Assembly (NCBI GenBank): GCA_012523365.1
Contig: JAAYIQ010000088.1
Location: 1 to 64,000 of the forward strand
DNA: 64,000 nt
Direction: 5' to 3'
Origin: Clostridiaceae bacterium
GTDB taxonomy: Bacteria > Bacillota > Clostridia > Saccharofermentanales > Saccharofermentanaceae
The translations under genes were made by a program, and so were the position numbers. This document shows positions 17,396 to 26,463 of this stretch, piece after piece; position 1 is the stretch's first letter, and the number at the start of each line of letters is the position of its first letter. The notes beneath the pieces are model-generated. The model searched no databases. It was not told the DNA's origin and saw only the letters and a program-made list of their open reading frames with translations.

Positions 17396-17776
17396 ATGGC
17401 AAGAAATCTGAAAGTCTACAGATGTGCGATTTGCGGAAACATTGTGACGTTTCTGCATGAGGGCGGAGGAGAACTGGTGTGCTGCGGAGAGCCTATGAAA
17501 CTTCTTTCTGCCGGAGAAGATGATACAGCCGCCAAAGAGAAGCATGTACCGGTTGCAAAACTTGAAGACGGCAAGCTTCGGGTAGATGTCGGCGATGTTT
17601 GGCATCCCATGATCGATAAGCATTATATCGAATTCGTGATCCTGGTTACCGGAACGGGCGTTTTTATCGAATTCCTTAAGCCGGGAGAAGATCCGGTCGC
17701 GTGGTTTGCTGCGCCGGATACCGACGATTATGAGGTGTATGAGTATTGTAACCTTCACGGGTTATGGAAGGCCTGA
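17396..17776 (+). CDS. dfx: desulfoferrodoxin (superoxide reductase)
   Basis: 126 residues. The N-terminal centre I ligands are CAIC and CC in ELVCCGEPM. Centre II, the catalytic iron site, has the ligands in EKHVPV, WHPMIDKHYIEF and YCNLHGLW. It reduces superoxide to hydrogen peroxide, which rubrerythrin then removes. The start at 17396 is fixed by AAGGAGGT six bases upstream; the frame is open to 17261 inside rbr, which is spurious. Confidence 0.95.
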   Translation: MARNLKVYRCAICGNIVTFLHEGGGELVCCGEPMKLLSAGEDDTAAKEKHVPVAKLEDGKLRVDVGDVWHPMIDKHYIEFVILVTGTGVFIEFLKPGEDPVAWFAAPDTDDYEVYEYCNLHGLWKA

Positions 17777-17792
17777 TATTGATTGTATAGAC

Positions 17793-17828
17793 AAAAAAGA
17801 AGCGGCGCCTCGGCGCCGCTTCTTTTTT
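17793..17828. terminator. bidirectional intrinsic terminator between dfx and ilvC
   Basis: A near-symmetrical palindrome, AAAAAAGAAGCGGCG and its complement around CCTCGG. It has A-runs on one side and T-runs on the other, so it can stop transcripts from both convergent operons. Confidence 0.93.
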
Positions 17829-17863
17829 ATATCAGTATATGACAGGGAAATTGATTGAGCCGA

Positions 17864-18865
17864 TTATTTATCTGCGGGTGTATTCCAACTCATAAGAGCG
17901 CGAAGTTCCTTACCGACCTTCTCGATCGGATGTTCGGTCTCGATTCTTCTTCGGGCATTGAAATTCAAACGGCCGCACTGATTCTCAAGGATCCAGTTGC
18001 GAGCAAACGTTCCGTCCTGAATTTCGGAGAGTACTTTCTTCATCTCCTTCTTGGTATCCTCGGTTATGATGCGCTTACCGATCGCATAATCGCCGTACTC
18101 GGCTGTGTCAGAAATCGAATACCGCATCCATGAAAGCCCACCCTTGTAAACCATGTCGACAATCAGCTTCATCTCGTGCATGCACTCGTAATAAGCGTTC
18201 TCAGGATCATAACCTGCTTCACACAAAACTTCAAAACCGGTCTTCATCAGTTCGGAAACGCCGCCGCAAAGGACACATTGCTCGCCGAACAGATCAGTCT
18301 CGGTTTCCTCTTTAAAAGAGGTTTCCAGAAGTCCGGCTCTGGCTCCTCCGATGCCGTGACAGTACGCAAACGCAATGTCCTTGCATTTGCCTGAATAGTC
18401 CTGATGGACCGCGTAAAGACACGGAACGCCACGGCCGATCTGATACTCGGAACGAACCGTATGACCGGGCCCTTTGGGTGCTACCAGGAAAACATCGACG
18501 TCCTTAGGCGGCGTGATTCTTCCGTAGTGAATGTTGAAACCATGAGCGAAGGCCAGCGCCTTGCCGGCGGTCAGGTTCGGAAGAATGTCTTTCTCATACA
18601 TTGCCGGTTGTTTCTCGTCGTTGATCAGAATCATAATGACATCGGCGATACGGGTCGCTTCGGCGGTCGTCATTACACGGAGTCCGGCCTCCTCGGCAAC
18701 TTTTCGGGAAGCGGATCCCTCATAAAGAGCGACGACTACATCAAGTCCGCTTTCTTTAAGGTTCAATGCGTGCGCGTGCCCCTGGCTTCCGTAACCGACA
18801 ATCGCAATCTTCTTGCCGTCAAGGGCATGAGTGTTGCATTCGGAGTCTTTGTAGATCTTTTTCAT
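17864..18865 (-). CDS. ilvC: ketol-acid reductoisomerase (class I)
   Basis: 333 residues. Converts acetolactate or acetohydroxybutyrate to the dihydroxy acids of valine/isoleucine synthesis using NAD(P)H and Mg2+. The Rossmann motif [17 protein letters not shown] (about 23-39) and the C-terminal knotted domain ([20 protein letters not shown]) are present. The length is the short class I form. The start at 18865 follows AAGGAGG by seven bases; the frame extends to 19000 within ilvN, which is spurious. Confidence 0.96.
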   Translation of the reverse strand: MKKIYKDSECNTHALDGKKIAIVGYGSQGHAHALNLKESGLDVVVALYEGSASRKVAEEAGLRVMTTAEATRIADVIMILINDEKQPAMYEKDILPNLTAGKALAFAHGFNIHYGRITPPKDVDVFLVAPKGPGHTVRSEYQIGRGVPCLYAVHQDYSGKCKDIAFAYCHGIGGARAGLLETSFKEETETDLFGEQCVLCGGVSELMKTGFEVLCEAGYDPENAYYECMHEMKLIVDMVYKGGLSWMRYSISDTAEYGDYAIGKRIITEDTKKEMKKVLSEIQDGTFARNWILENQCGRLNFNARRRIETEHPIEKVGKELRALMSWNTPADK

Positions 18866-18911
18866 GGGTTGTGCCTCCTTGTGATATATCCGTTTAAATA
18901 ATTCGGTAATT

Positions 18912-19412
18912 TTACTCGCTGTCCAAAGAAAGAACACGATCTCCTCGCTCAATGGATATTTGGCCGGTCCGGACGACTTCCAATATTCCGAACGGAGCAA
19001 TTAATTCCATCAGCGCTTCGATTTTATCACTGTCGCCGGAAATTTCAATCGTTGCGGTATTCGGTGACACATCAACGATATGACCCCTGAATATGTCGAC
19101 GATCTGAAGAACGGGTGTTCGGGTTTGATCGTCGCAGGTTACCTTTATAAAAGCCAGCTCCCGCGTGAAGTGCGCGTCTCTTTCCAGACGCTTAACTTTG
19201 AGAACGATCGGAAGCTTATGCAGTTGTTTCACGATCTGAATAATTTCTTCATCGTCCGCGACCACGGAAACTGAGATTCTGGAAATCGCCGCGTTGGCGG
19301 TGGTTCCGACCGCGAGGCTTTCGATGTTAAAGCCGCGCCGTGCAAACAAACTGGCGACTCGGGCAAGCACTCCCGAATGGTTCTCGACCAGAATGGAAAT
19401 ATTATGCCTCAT
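18912..19412 (-). CDS. ilvN: acetolactate synthase small (regulatory) subunit
   Basis: 166 residues. Two ACT-type domains; the N-terminal one ([20 protein letters not shown]) binds valine and mediates feedback inhibition of the catalytic subunit. The motif [10 protein letters not shown] is characteristic of IlvN/IlvH. Start at 19412 with GGAGG eight bases upstream. It lies 46 bases before ilvC. The large subunit gene ilvB, usually adjacent, is not in this window. Confidence 0.95.
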   Translation of the reverse strand: MRHNISILVENHSGVLARVASLFARRGFNIESLAVGTTANAAISRISVSVVADDEEIIQIVKQLHKLPIVLKVKRLERDAHFTRELAFIKVTCDDQTRTPVLQIVDIFRGHIVDVSPNTATIEISGDSDKIEALMELIAPFGILEVVRTGQISIERGDRVLSLDSE

Positions 19413-19538
19413 CTTCGCACCTCCGTTTCTTCTTAACCTATCACGATTTGAGCACGAGTACAACACAAGGCCGATCCGAGGAGACCTTTCGGTCGAAAAA
19501 CGACCAGAAAAAGACATGAAACATCAAAAAAAACGAAA

Positions 19539-19970
19539 TCAGTCTTTCTTCAGCAAGTCGCGGATCTCGGTCAGAAGCACGACATCCGGAGACGGAGCGG
19601 CGGAGGCCTCGGCTGCTTTTTCTTTCTTGGCCAATGCATCCGCTTTGGTACGAGCCGAGCTGATCCCCTTAACAGCGATGAAGATGACGAACGCAACAAT
19701 GATGAACTGCAAGATGCTGGTGATCAGAATTCCGTATCCGATGGCCACTTCAGCTTTGAGGACCTCGCCTGCGGCGTCCAACTTAACCTCTTGTAGGACA
19801 ACTTTCATATCCGCAAAATTGACGCCTGACGTCAAAAGGCCGACAACCGGCATAATAATGTTATCGACCAATGAGGTAACGATTTTTCCGAAAGCCGCGC
19901 CGATCACGACCGCCACGGCCAGATCAATCACATTGCCCCTGAGAGCAAATGCCTTGAATTCTTTCCACAT
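19539..19970 (-). CDS. mscL: large-conductance mechanosensitive channel
   Basis: 143 residues. An emergency osmotic release valve in the cell membrane. It starts with the amphipathic helix MWKEFKAFALRGNVIDLAV, has the pore-lining TM1 with the glycine-rich AVVIGAAFGKIV, TM2 about residue 75-100, and a charged cytoplasmic helix. Start at 19970 with GGAGG nine bases upstream. Located upstream of ilvN on the same strand with a 126-base gap that shows no clear regulatory element. Confidence 0.96.
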   Translation of the reverse strand: MWKEFKAFALRGNVIDLAVAVVIGAAFGKIVTSLVDNIIMPVVGLLTSGVNFADMKVVLQEVKLDAAGEVLKAEVAIGYGILITSILQFIIVAFVIFIAVKGISSARTKADALAKKEKAAEASAAPSPDVVLLTEIRDLLKKD

Positions 19971-20001
19971 AAATTTCAACCTCCATTTTATCTGATTAAG
20001 A

Positions 20002-20038
20002 CACAAAGCGACCGGTTGCGAAAAGCGGTCGCTTTGTG
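20002..20038 (-). terminator. perfect 13-base hairpin before mscL, possible terminator
   Basis: CACAAAGCGACCG/CGGTCGCTTTGTG with an 11-base loop. No T-run follows on either strand, so it could be a weak terminator for the upstream gene or a structured mscL leader. Confidence 0.4.
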
Positions 20039-20087
20039 ATCAATCCAATGTTTTCTCAGGACGCACCTTGCGCACCCGCATAAAAAA

Positions 20088-20498
20088 TCAGCAGTACTTT
20101 GCGATTCTCGGGTCCAATCCCTCAGAGACACTGCTGCAAATAATGCTGACATCTATTTGTTTATCGGTGAGAAATTTCTCAAGTTCATCCAAAAAATCGC
20201 CGAATCCGGACTGAGAATCCGACTGAGCTACCTTATATACACTGTCGATGTAGAGGTGGGTCAGATCGTAGTCTCGCGCGTATACTCCGCAAATGAAAGC
20301 TAGAAGCTGACCGTAGTCGTTACAATAGTACTCGCTCACATCGATCAATCGAATCTGATACTTCAAGAGACGGTCCAGACGGTTTCCCCGTTCGATACAA
20401 ACGATATTGCTGCTCTCTCGGATCGCCTGCTCGTTGATATCGTCAACGAGTCTGGCCGTTTTTCCGGTGCCCTTGGCGCCGGCAATCACTTTTATCAT
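20088..20498 (-). CDS. small P-loop nucleotide-binding protein of unknown function
   Basis: 136 residues. It begins with a Walker A motif, AGAKGTGKTARLVDDI, and has hydrophobic strands that could be Walker B (LTHLYIDSVYKVA, acidic D) and a sensor strand (VSIICSSVSEG). Related Clostridial proteins are sometimes labelled PilT, but there is no pilus ATPase domain. Role unknown. Start at 20498 with AGGAG nine to ten bases upstream. First gene of the minus-strand unit leading to mscL. Confidence 0.75.
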   Translation of the reverse strand: MIKVIAGAKGTGKTARLVDDINEQAIRESSNIVCIERGNRLDRLLKYQIRLIDVSEYYCNDYGQLLAFICGVYARDYDLTHLYIDSVYKVAQSDSQSGFGDFLDELEKFLTDKQIDVSIICSSVSEGLDPRIAKYC

Positions 20499-20556
20499 TG
20501 GGCATCATCTCCTCTTGTTTCTATTTTTCCAGACCTTGTCGGAATGGATTAATACC

Positions 20557-20585
20557 ATTCTACCCGATAAACTGGATAAATTGAA
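20557..20585 (-). promoter_or_regulatory. promoter of the P-loop gene
   Basis: On the minus strand: TTCAAT (20585-20580), 17-base spacer, TAGAAT (20562-20557). It is divergent from the rimP promoter. Confidence 0.55.
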
Positions 20586-20708
20586 TAGCAAAAGACAGGA
20601 AAAACACGTTGCCTTTTGTGTAAGTTGCCGGAAAGCAGAATTTCAGTATCGCAATGTGCGGAAAAATGGCGGGTACGGCGCGTCTTTTCATACTTATACG
20701 TGTTTATA
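20586..20708. other. non-coding stretch between divergent promoters
   Basis: Between the P-loop gene (ends 20498) and rimP (starts 20811) 312 bases carry no supported gene. The part not assigned to promoters or the rimP leader shows no repeat, RNA or operator that I can support. Confidence 0.5.
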
Positions 20709-20737
20709 TTGCACATGCGAGATAAAGATGGTAAAAT
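20709..20737 (+). promoter_or_regulatory. promoter of the rimP-nusA-infB operon
   Basis: TTGCAC (20709-20714), 17-base spacer, TAAAAT (20732-20737). The leader to rimP is about 65 bases. Confidence 0.7.
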
Positions 20738-20761
20738 TCAACCGTAGTGTACCGTTTCGTG

Positions 20762-20782
20762 AGAGTGGGTGATGCCCGCTCT
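20762..20782 (+). promoter_or_regulatory. rimP leader hairpin
   Basis: AGAGTGGG/CCCGCTCT (eight pairs, one G-U) with loop TGATG, in the untranslated leader. A hairpin at this place is a recurrent feature of Firmicute rimP leaders and may attenuate the operon (inference); the following T-run is weak. Confidence 0.5.
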
Positions 20783-20810
20783 TTCTATTGTAAGGGTTTT
20801 TCGGGAGAAA

Positions 20811-21272
20811 ATGGCAACGAGATCCAAGACAGCACAATCAGCATTTGATCTTGCGGAGCCCGTAGTTACGGAAATGGGGCTCGACCTTGTGGACGTCGAA
20901 TATAAGAAGGAAGGCGACGCTTACTTTTTGCGTGTTTTCGTCGACCGCAAGGGCGGTATCTCGATTGATGAATGCGAAAAGATCAGTAAAGCCCTGGATC
21001 CTGTTTTCGAGCGGTCCCTGTCTGCGGACCCCGATTTTTTTGAGGTGTCTTCTCCGGGCTTGACCCGCCCGCTTAAGACACAGAGAGATTTCGAGCGTTG
21101 TGTCGGTGAAGAAATAGAGATTAAACTTTATCAACCGAAAGACGGGACGAAGAAGTATACCGGAACAATCTCTGAGGTGACCGATGCCTCAATAAAATTG
21201 GTATCGGACGACAAATCGACTGATTTTGTTTTTTCTGAAATAGCTTCGGCGGTCAGGGTTATTCGTTTCTGA
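20811..21272 (+). CDS. rimP: ribosome maturation factor RimP
   Basis: 153 residues. Needed for 30S subunit assembly. The N-terminal domain contains AEPVVTEMGLDLVDVEYKKE and the FLRVFVDRKGGISIDECEKIS segment; FEVSSPGLTRPLKTQRDFER and the C-terminal SH3-like domain follow. Start 20811 was chosen because it gives normal length and GGGAG is four bases upstream; the frame is open to 20769 through the leader hairpin. First gene of the conserved operon. Confidence 0.94.
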   Translation: MATRSKTAQSAFDLAEPVVTEMGLDLVDVEYKKEGDAYFLRVFVDRKGGISIDECEKISKALDPVFERSLSADPDFFEVSSPGLTRPLKTQRDFERCVGEEIEIKLYQPKDGTKKYTGTISEVTDASIKLVSDDKSTDFVFSEIASAVRVIRF

Positions 21273-21338
21273 GCATTAACATTCATTTGATTCGGAGACA
21301 AATGATACGGGTTCATTCCGTCCGGAGTGACATGATGA

Positions 21339-21360
21339 CGGATCGGCTCGAACCGATCCG
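21339..21360 (+). other. hairpin between rimP and nusA
   Basis: CGGATCGG/CCGATCCG with loop CTCGAA and no T-run. A 139-base rimP-nusA spacer is long for this operon; the hairpin may mark an RNA-processing or stabilising element. Confidence 0.4.
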
Positions 21361-21411
21361 CAAATAAATAAGCTAAACCGTTCATCTGAAATATCGGAAG
21401 GAGAAAAATTC

Positions 21412-22635
21412 ATGAACGAAAAGATGATCGAGGCCATTAAGTTGCTGGCAAAGGAAAGAGGACTGGAGGAGGAGGTCCTATTTGAAGCGATTGAAGAGGC
21501 GATTGTCGCCGCCTTTAAGCGTGAATTCTCTGATGCGAGGCAAAATGATAACGTATTCGCGGAAATCGATCGGGAAACCGGCGAGATGTATGTTTTCGAG
21601 GTTCGAGAGGTATCTGAGGTTGTGGATAATCCCAAGACACAGATTTCGATCGAAGAAGCCAAACAAATCGATCCGGAACTCGAAGAGGGAGATACGATCG
21701 AGATGACCATCCCGGTCGAGTCGCTCGGACGTTTGGCTGCGAACGCGGCAAAGAGCGCGATCAATCAGAAACTTCGGAGCGCTGAACACGCAAGGATTCA
21801 GGATGAGTTTTCAGACCGAATCGGCGAGTTGGCGTCGGGAGTGATCCAGAGAAAGGACAGCAAGTTTGTTTTCGTGGATATTGGGCGTGCGGAAGCGACC
21901 CTCACCCGACAAGAGCAGGTACGGGATGAGAAATACAACTTTAATCAACACATGAAATTTCTGATCCTTAAGGTTGAAGAGCATAACGGAAGACCTGTCG
22001 TTTATATTTCCAGAAGCCATCCGAACCTTGTTCGTAAGCTTTTCGAGCAGGAAGTGCCCGAAATCGCCAACGGTATCGTTGAAATCGTTTCCGTTGCGCG
22101 AGAGGCCGGCTCCAGAACCAAAATGGCCGTTCTTTCGAGAGACGAAGACGTTGATCCGCTCGGTGCTTGCGTCGGACAGAGAGGAACTCGTGTTCAGGCT
22201 GTGATGGATGAGTTGGGCGAAGAGAAGATCGATGTTATCGAGTGGAATTCAGATCCCGCCATTTTTATCAGTAATGCGCTTCTTCCGGCTAAGGTAGTTC
22301 GTGTTGATACCGAAATCGTTACCCGTACCGACGGAACGCACGAATTGAATGCGAAGGTCGTCGTGCCGGATCATCAGTATTCACTCGCGATCGGAAGAGC
22401 CGGCCAAAATGTTCGGCTTGCGGCGCGACTTACCGGATGGAAAATTGACATCAAGAGCGAGACACAATACAGAGAACTGTTGCAGGAAGAATTCATGTCC
22501 AAGTTCACCGTAGCCGAGGAAGGCACCGATGATATAACCGACGCGTCTTCGGAAGAAACAAGTGAAGATGCTCCGAGTACCATTGACCCGGTTGTCGCTG
22601 ACACCAAGGATGATGCCGGCGATGGCGAAGCCTGA
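21412..22635 (+). CDS. nusA: transcription termination/antitermination factor NusA
   Basis: 407 residues. N-terminal RNAP-binding domain (1-120), S1 domain (about 135-200; SGVIQRKDSKFVFVDIGRAE), then KH1 and KH2 with GACVGQRGTRVQAVMDEL and SLAIGRAGQNVRLAARLTG. The C-terminus is a Thr/Asp/Glu-rich tail and lacks the acidic repeats of proteobacterial NusA, as usual in Firmicutes. NusA modulates pausing and intrinsic termination. Start after GGAAGGAG, spacing eight. Confidence 0.97.
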   Translation: MNEKMIEAIKLLAKERGLEEEVLFEAIEEAIVAAFKREFSDARQNDNVFAEIDRETGEMYVFEVREVSEVVDNPKTQISIEEAKQIDPELEEGDTIEMTIPVESLGRLAANAAKSAINQKLRSAEHARIQDEFSDRIGELASGVIQRKDSKFVFVDIGRAEATLTRQEQVRDEKYNFNQHMKFLILKVEEHNGRPVVYISRSHPNLVRKLFEQEVPEIANGIVEIVSVAREAGSRTKMAVLSRDEDVDPLGACVGQRGTRVQAVMDELGEEKIDVIEWNSDPAIFISNALLPAKVVRVDTEIVTRTDGTHELNAKVVVPDHQYSLAIGRAGQNVRLAARLTGWKIDIKSETQYRELLQEEFMSKFTVAEEGTDDITDASSEETSEDAPSTIDPVVADTKDDAGDGEA

Positions 22636-22654
22636 GAAGTGACGAGGTGCTGCC

Positions 22655-23314
22655 GTGAAGAAAATTCCGCAGAGGCTCTGCGTTTCGTGTAAGGAGAGGA
22701 AGAACAAGAGCGAATTGGTTCGCGTTGTTTTACTTTCCGACGGTACGATTGAAGTCGATCCGACCGGTCGGATGGCCGGAAGGGGAGCGTATGTTTGCAA
22801 AAACGTAGCTTGCATGGAGGCGGCAATTAAGGCGCATCGAATCGAGAAAAGTCTGAAGGGCTCTTGCAAAGAAGGAATCTCCGACGAATTGAAGGCATTG
22901 CTTCAACGGGCGGAGTCCCCGGGAGCCGAGTCCGCATCCGGCAAGAATTTGAATCAGACCGGATCACCGGCGTCTGCGCGCACTCATAAGGTAGTCAACG
23001 AGGACCGGATTCTTTCTTTCCTCGGACTGGCCGTAAGAGCGGGACAGGTAGTTTCCGGAGCGGATGCCGTATCTGCCGCTTCAGGGAAACAAAAGGTGTT
23101 TTTGTTTATCGTTGCGGATGATGCGGCCGAAGGCACAACGCGGCTTTTATATCGCCTGTCGGAGGATAAGGGAATTGTTTTGCGGCGATTCTCGAGCAAG
23201 CACAAGCTCGGCAATCAGTTAGGAAAAAGGGACAGGGCCGTTTTGGCTGTAACCGATAAAGGGTTTGCCGAACAGTTGTTGAGATTAATGGATGAGTACG
23301 ATTCAATAAAATAA
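22655..23314 (+). CDS. RnpM (YlxR) - L7Ae-like (YlxQ) fusion protein
   Basis: 219 residues, GTG start with GAGGTG upstream. Residues about 1-85 are the YlxR/DUF448 domain (RLCVSCKERKNKSELVRVV, DPTGRMAGRGAYVCKN), recently described as an RNase P modulator (RnpM). Residues about 110-219 are an L7Ae/YlxQ RNA-binding domain (ILSFLGLAVRAGQVVSGADA). In most Firmicutes these are two adjacent genes between nusA and infB; here they form one frame joined by a Ser/Ala-rich linker of about 25 residues. Confidence 0.9.
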   Translation: MKKIPQRLCVSCKERKNKSELVRVVLLSDGTIEVDPTGRMAGRGAYVCKNVACMEAAIKAHRIEKSLKGSCKEGISDELKALLQRAESPGAESASGKNLNQTGSPASARTHKVVNEDRILSFLGLAVRAGQVVSGADAVSAASGKQKVFLFIVADDAAEGTTRLLYRLSEDKGIVLRRFSSKHKLGNQLGKRDRAVLAVTDKGFAEQLLRLMDEYDSIK

Positions 23315-23360
23315 TGTTATTATATGTGCTGACAGAAACGTAGTATTTTAGGAGGAGTTC

Positions 23361-26066
23361 ATGACAGACACGAAAGACAAAGCCGGAATGAAGCCCGAGG
23401 AGGGCATGGAAGCTCACGACAAGAAGCAGGATATTTCCGGCCCCGAAATTATCGTCAGCGGTATCTCGGGAACCAAAACACTTCGGGTCGGACGAGTAAA
23501 CAAGAAAGCACGTCCTCCCAAGGATGAACCGACTGCGGACGAGAAGACCGCTGTCGAAGCTGTCGCGGCTCCCGAAATCAAATCTCCGCCCGCGGAGGTT
23601 AAACCGGAAGCGGAAATCATTCCCGCCGCAAAGCCCGTTGAGCCCGTCGCGGAGGAGATCCCCGCCGTCAAGAATGTAAAGACCGAAACTGTTTCCGCAG
23701 TGCCGGCCAAGACGGAAGTTCCGCCGGCCGCACCGGTTCGAACGGATGCGCCGAAGCCGGCTCCCGCCCCGCAACAAACACAACGGGGCCCCGGAGGAGT
23801 CGTTACCACGTCACGCTCGACTTTTATTCGTCCTTCAGGAAGAGAAGGCGCATATAATTCCGGTACTTCTCAGGCTCCCGGTTACGGACAGAACCGACCC
23901 CGGCCGGGCGGTTATCCGCCGCGCAGACCCGCAGGACCCATGGGAAAAGACGACGATTCGCAATCTCGCGGTCCCGTCGGCCACAGGGGCCCGCCGAAGA
24001 CTGATAAGCCGGATCTCCCCCCTGAAATTACAAAAGAAAAGGCTAATTTCGCGGCTCGTGATGCCTTTGAGAAGAGTCGAAAGGATCCGGCTAAGGATTC
24101 CAAGAAGGATCCCGGCAAGCCCGCTACGGCTCAGACCAGCCGCAGGGCGGACAACATGAGAGTTGTGAACTCGGCGATTTCCGGCAGGGAAGCCAACGAA
24201 ATTTTATCCGATGAGTCGACGCTTGAAGCGCTTTATCGCTCAAAGCCGAAGGGTCGCCGCCCCGCTTCGAGAAAGAAGGGCTTTCCCGGACAACAACAAC
24301 AACAGAAGGCTGTTCTTACGCATGTTCAAATTCCGGAAAGCATTACCGTGAAGGACTTTGCAGAGGGAATTCAGAAGCGTTCCGCCGAAATAATCAAGAA
24401 ACTCATGAAACTCGGGGTTCTTGCCACCATCAATCAGGAGATCGATTTCGATACGGCGACTCTGATTGCCGAAGAATTTGGAATCACGACTGAACTTCTG
24501 GTCGAAGTCACCGAAGAGGATATTCTCTTCGATGATACCGCGGATACGGATGAGAACCTGCAGGCGAGACCTCCGGTTGTCGTCGTTATGGGACACGTAG
24601 ATCACGGAAAAACCTCTCTTCTGGATAAGATACGCTCCTCTTCAGTCGTTAAAGGCGAAGCGGGAGGAATCACCCAGCATATCGGTGCTTATACCGTACG
24701 GTTGAAGAATCGGCCGATTACCTTCCTGGACACGCCCGGACATGAAGCGTTTACCACCATGCGCGCAAGAGGCGCTCAGGTTACGGACATCGCAATTTTG
24801 GTTGTCGCCGCAGATGACGGTGTTATGCCTCAGACAGTTGAAGCAATTAATCATGCTAAGGCCGCCAATACCGAAATTGTTGTCGCAATCAACAAGATGG
24901 ATCGCCCCGGGGCCAATCCGGACAAGGTAAAACAAGAACTTTCTGTGCATGGCGTTATTCCGGAAGAATGGGGCGGATCGACGATTATGGTTCCTGTTTC
25001 CGCTCATACCGGCGACGGAATTGATGAACTTCTGGAAATGGTATTATTAACGGCGGATGTTATGGATTTGAAGGCTGATCCGAATAAACAGGCGAAGGGT
25101 ACCGTTATCGAAGCCAAACTCGATAAGAACAGAGGACCGGTCGCCACCGTTCTGGTCCAGCGCGGAACCCTGCATAACGGCGACGCGATCGTTACCGGTT
25201 CGATTGTCGGCAGAATTCGCGCGATGACGGACGACAAAGGCAGTATGGTCAAGAAAGCGGGGCCGTCGATACCGGTAGAGATTCTCGGTTTGTCCGAAGT
25301 TCCCGAAGCCGGTGAACTCTTCTATGCCGTCACCGACGAGAAAGTGGCCAGACAGTTGGTTGATAAGAGAAGAACCAAGCAACGTGAAGATCAACTGCGT
25401 AAATCTTCCAGAATGACACTGGAAACGCTCGCTGAAACCTTGGCTGCCGGTGAGATTCTGGATTTGAACATCATCGTAAAAGCGGATGTTCAGGGATCCG
25501 TTGAAGCCGTGACACAATCGCTCGAAAAGCTTTCAAACGAAGAGGTTCACGTCAAGGTTATTCACGGCGGTGTTGGTGCCGTTACCGAGTCGGATATCGT
25601 TTTGGCGGATGTGTCGAACGCGGTCATTATCGGATTCAATGTTCGTCCCGGAGTCGGTATTGCCGAAAAGGCGAAGGAAGTCGGTGTCGATATCAAACTC
25701 TACCGCGTTATATATAATGCCATTGAGGATGTTCAGGCCGCAATGAAGGGTATGCTTAAGCCGAAGTACGAAGAAGCGATCCTCGGTCATATTGAAATTC
25801 GACAAATCTTCAAAGTTTCCAACGTGGGTACGATCGGAGGCGCTTATGTGACCGACGGTAAGGTTTTGAGATCTTCCGAGGTTCGTATCGTCCGCAACGG
25901 GATCGTAGTACATGAGGGTAAGCTTGCTTCACTCAAACGTTTCAAGGACGACGTGAAGGAAGTCATGACGGGATATGAATGTGGTATCTCGATCGAGAAT
26001 TACAACGACATTAAGGAAGGAGACGTAATCGAGGCGTTTGAGATGAGGGAGATCGTACGAAAGTAA
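23361..26066 (+). CDS. infB: translation initiation factor IF-2
   Basis: 901 residues. A GTPase that delivers initiator tRNA to the 30S subunit. The first 270 or so residues are a low-complexity Pro/Ala/Lys/Glu region, then a basic IF2_N segment. The GTPase domain starts with [14 protein letters not shown] (about 412), DTPGHEAF and NKMD, followed by domains II-IV ([34 protein letters not shown]). Start ATG after AGGAGG. Downstream of the RnpM fusion with 46 bases between. Confidence 0.97.
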   Translation: MTDTKDKAGMKPEEGMEAHDKKQDISGPEIIVSGISGTKTLRVGRVNKKARPPKDEPTADEKTAVEAVAAPEIKSPPAEVKPEAEIIPAAKPVEPVAEEIPAVKNVKTETVSAVPAKTEVPPAAPVRTDAPKPAPAPQQTQRGPGGVVTTSRSTFIRPSGREGAYNSGTSQAPGYGQNRPRPGGYPPRRPAGPMGKDDDSQSRGPVGHRGPPKTDKPDLPPEITKEKANFAARDAFEKSRKDPAKDSKKDPGKPATAQTSRRADNMRVVNSAISGREANEILSDESTLEALYRSKPKGRRPASRKKGFPGQQQQQKAVLTHVQIPESITVKDFAEGIQKRSAEIIKKLMKLGVLATINQEIDFDTATLIAEEFGITTELLVEVTEEDILFDDTADTDENLQARPPVVVVMGHVDHGKTSLLDKIRSSSVVKGEAGGITQHIGAYTVRLKNRPITFLDTPGHEAFTTMRARGAQVTDIAILVVAADDGVMPQTVEAINHAKAANTEIVVAINKMDRPGANPDKVKQELSVHGVIPEEWGGSTIMVPVSAHTGDGIDELLEMVLLTADVMDLKADPNKQAKGTVIEAKLDKNRGPVATVLVQRGTLHNGDAIVTGSIVGRIRAMTDDKGSMVKKAGPSIPVEILGLSEVPEAGELFYAVTDEKVARQLVDKRRTKQREDQLRKSSRMTLETLAETLAAGEILDLNIIVKADVQGSVEAVTQSLEKLSNEEVHVKVIHGGVGAVTESDIVLADVSNAVIIGFNVRPGVGIAEKAKEVGVDIKLYRVIYNAIEDVQAAMKGMLKPKYEEAILGHIEIRQIFKVSNVGTIGGAYVTDGKVLRSSEVRIVRNGIVVHEGKLASLKRFKDDVKEVMTGYECGISIENYNDIKEGDVIEAFEMREIVRK

Positions 26067-26100
26067 TCCCCGTCCGCGAATCTCGAAGCGATAGACGAAT

Positions 26101-26463
26101 ATGAGAAAAGATCGTGCCTTTCGCGTCGGAGACGAAATGCGAAAGATTATTTCCGAAATTCTGAGGAATGACGTCAAGGATCCGCGGATCCCTCTGATGA
26201 CTTCCGTGGTTGAGGTGAAGATGTCGAACGACCTGTCACACGCGAAGGTCTTTCTGTCCGTATTGGCAGACGAGAAAGGCAAGCAGGATCTGAAGGAAGC
26301 GATAACAAGCGCTTCCGGCTTCATTCGGAGAGAGGTCAGTCAAAGAATTAATCTGCGTGTCGCACCGGATATCCAGTTTGTTATCGATGAGTCGATCGAA
26401 AAGGGTATGAACTTAATGCGGTTGATCGATGAGACTATCCGGGAGGACAGCACGCGTGAATGA
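26101..26463 (+). CDS. rbfA: ribosome-binding factor A
   Basis: 120 residues with a KH-like fold; needed for late 16S maturation and cold adaptation. Motifs: RVGDEMRKIISEIL, DPRIPLMTSVVEVKMSNDL, HAKVFLSV and the C-terminal LRVAPDIQFVIDES. No strong SD is visible before ATG 26101. It overlaps the next gene by eight bases. Confidence 0.95.
   Translation: MRKDRAFRVGDEMRKIISEILRNDVKDPRIPLMTSVVEVKMSNDLSHAKVFLSVLADEKGKQDLKEAITSASGFIRREVSQRINLRVAPDIQFVIDESIEKGMNLMRLIDETIREDSTRE

Noticed and set aside
20088-20498. Label PilT (twitching motility ATPase) for the small P-loop protein
   Set aside because: 136 residues are too few for a PilT ATPase and no secretion ATPase motifs beyond Walker A are present.
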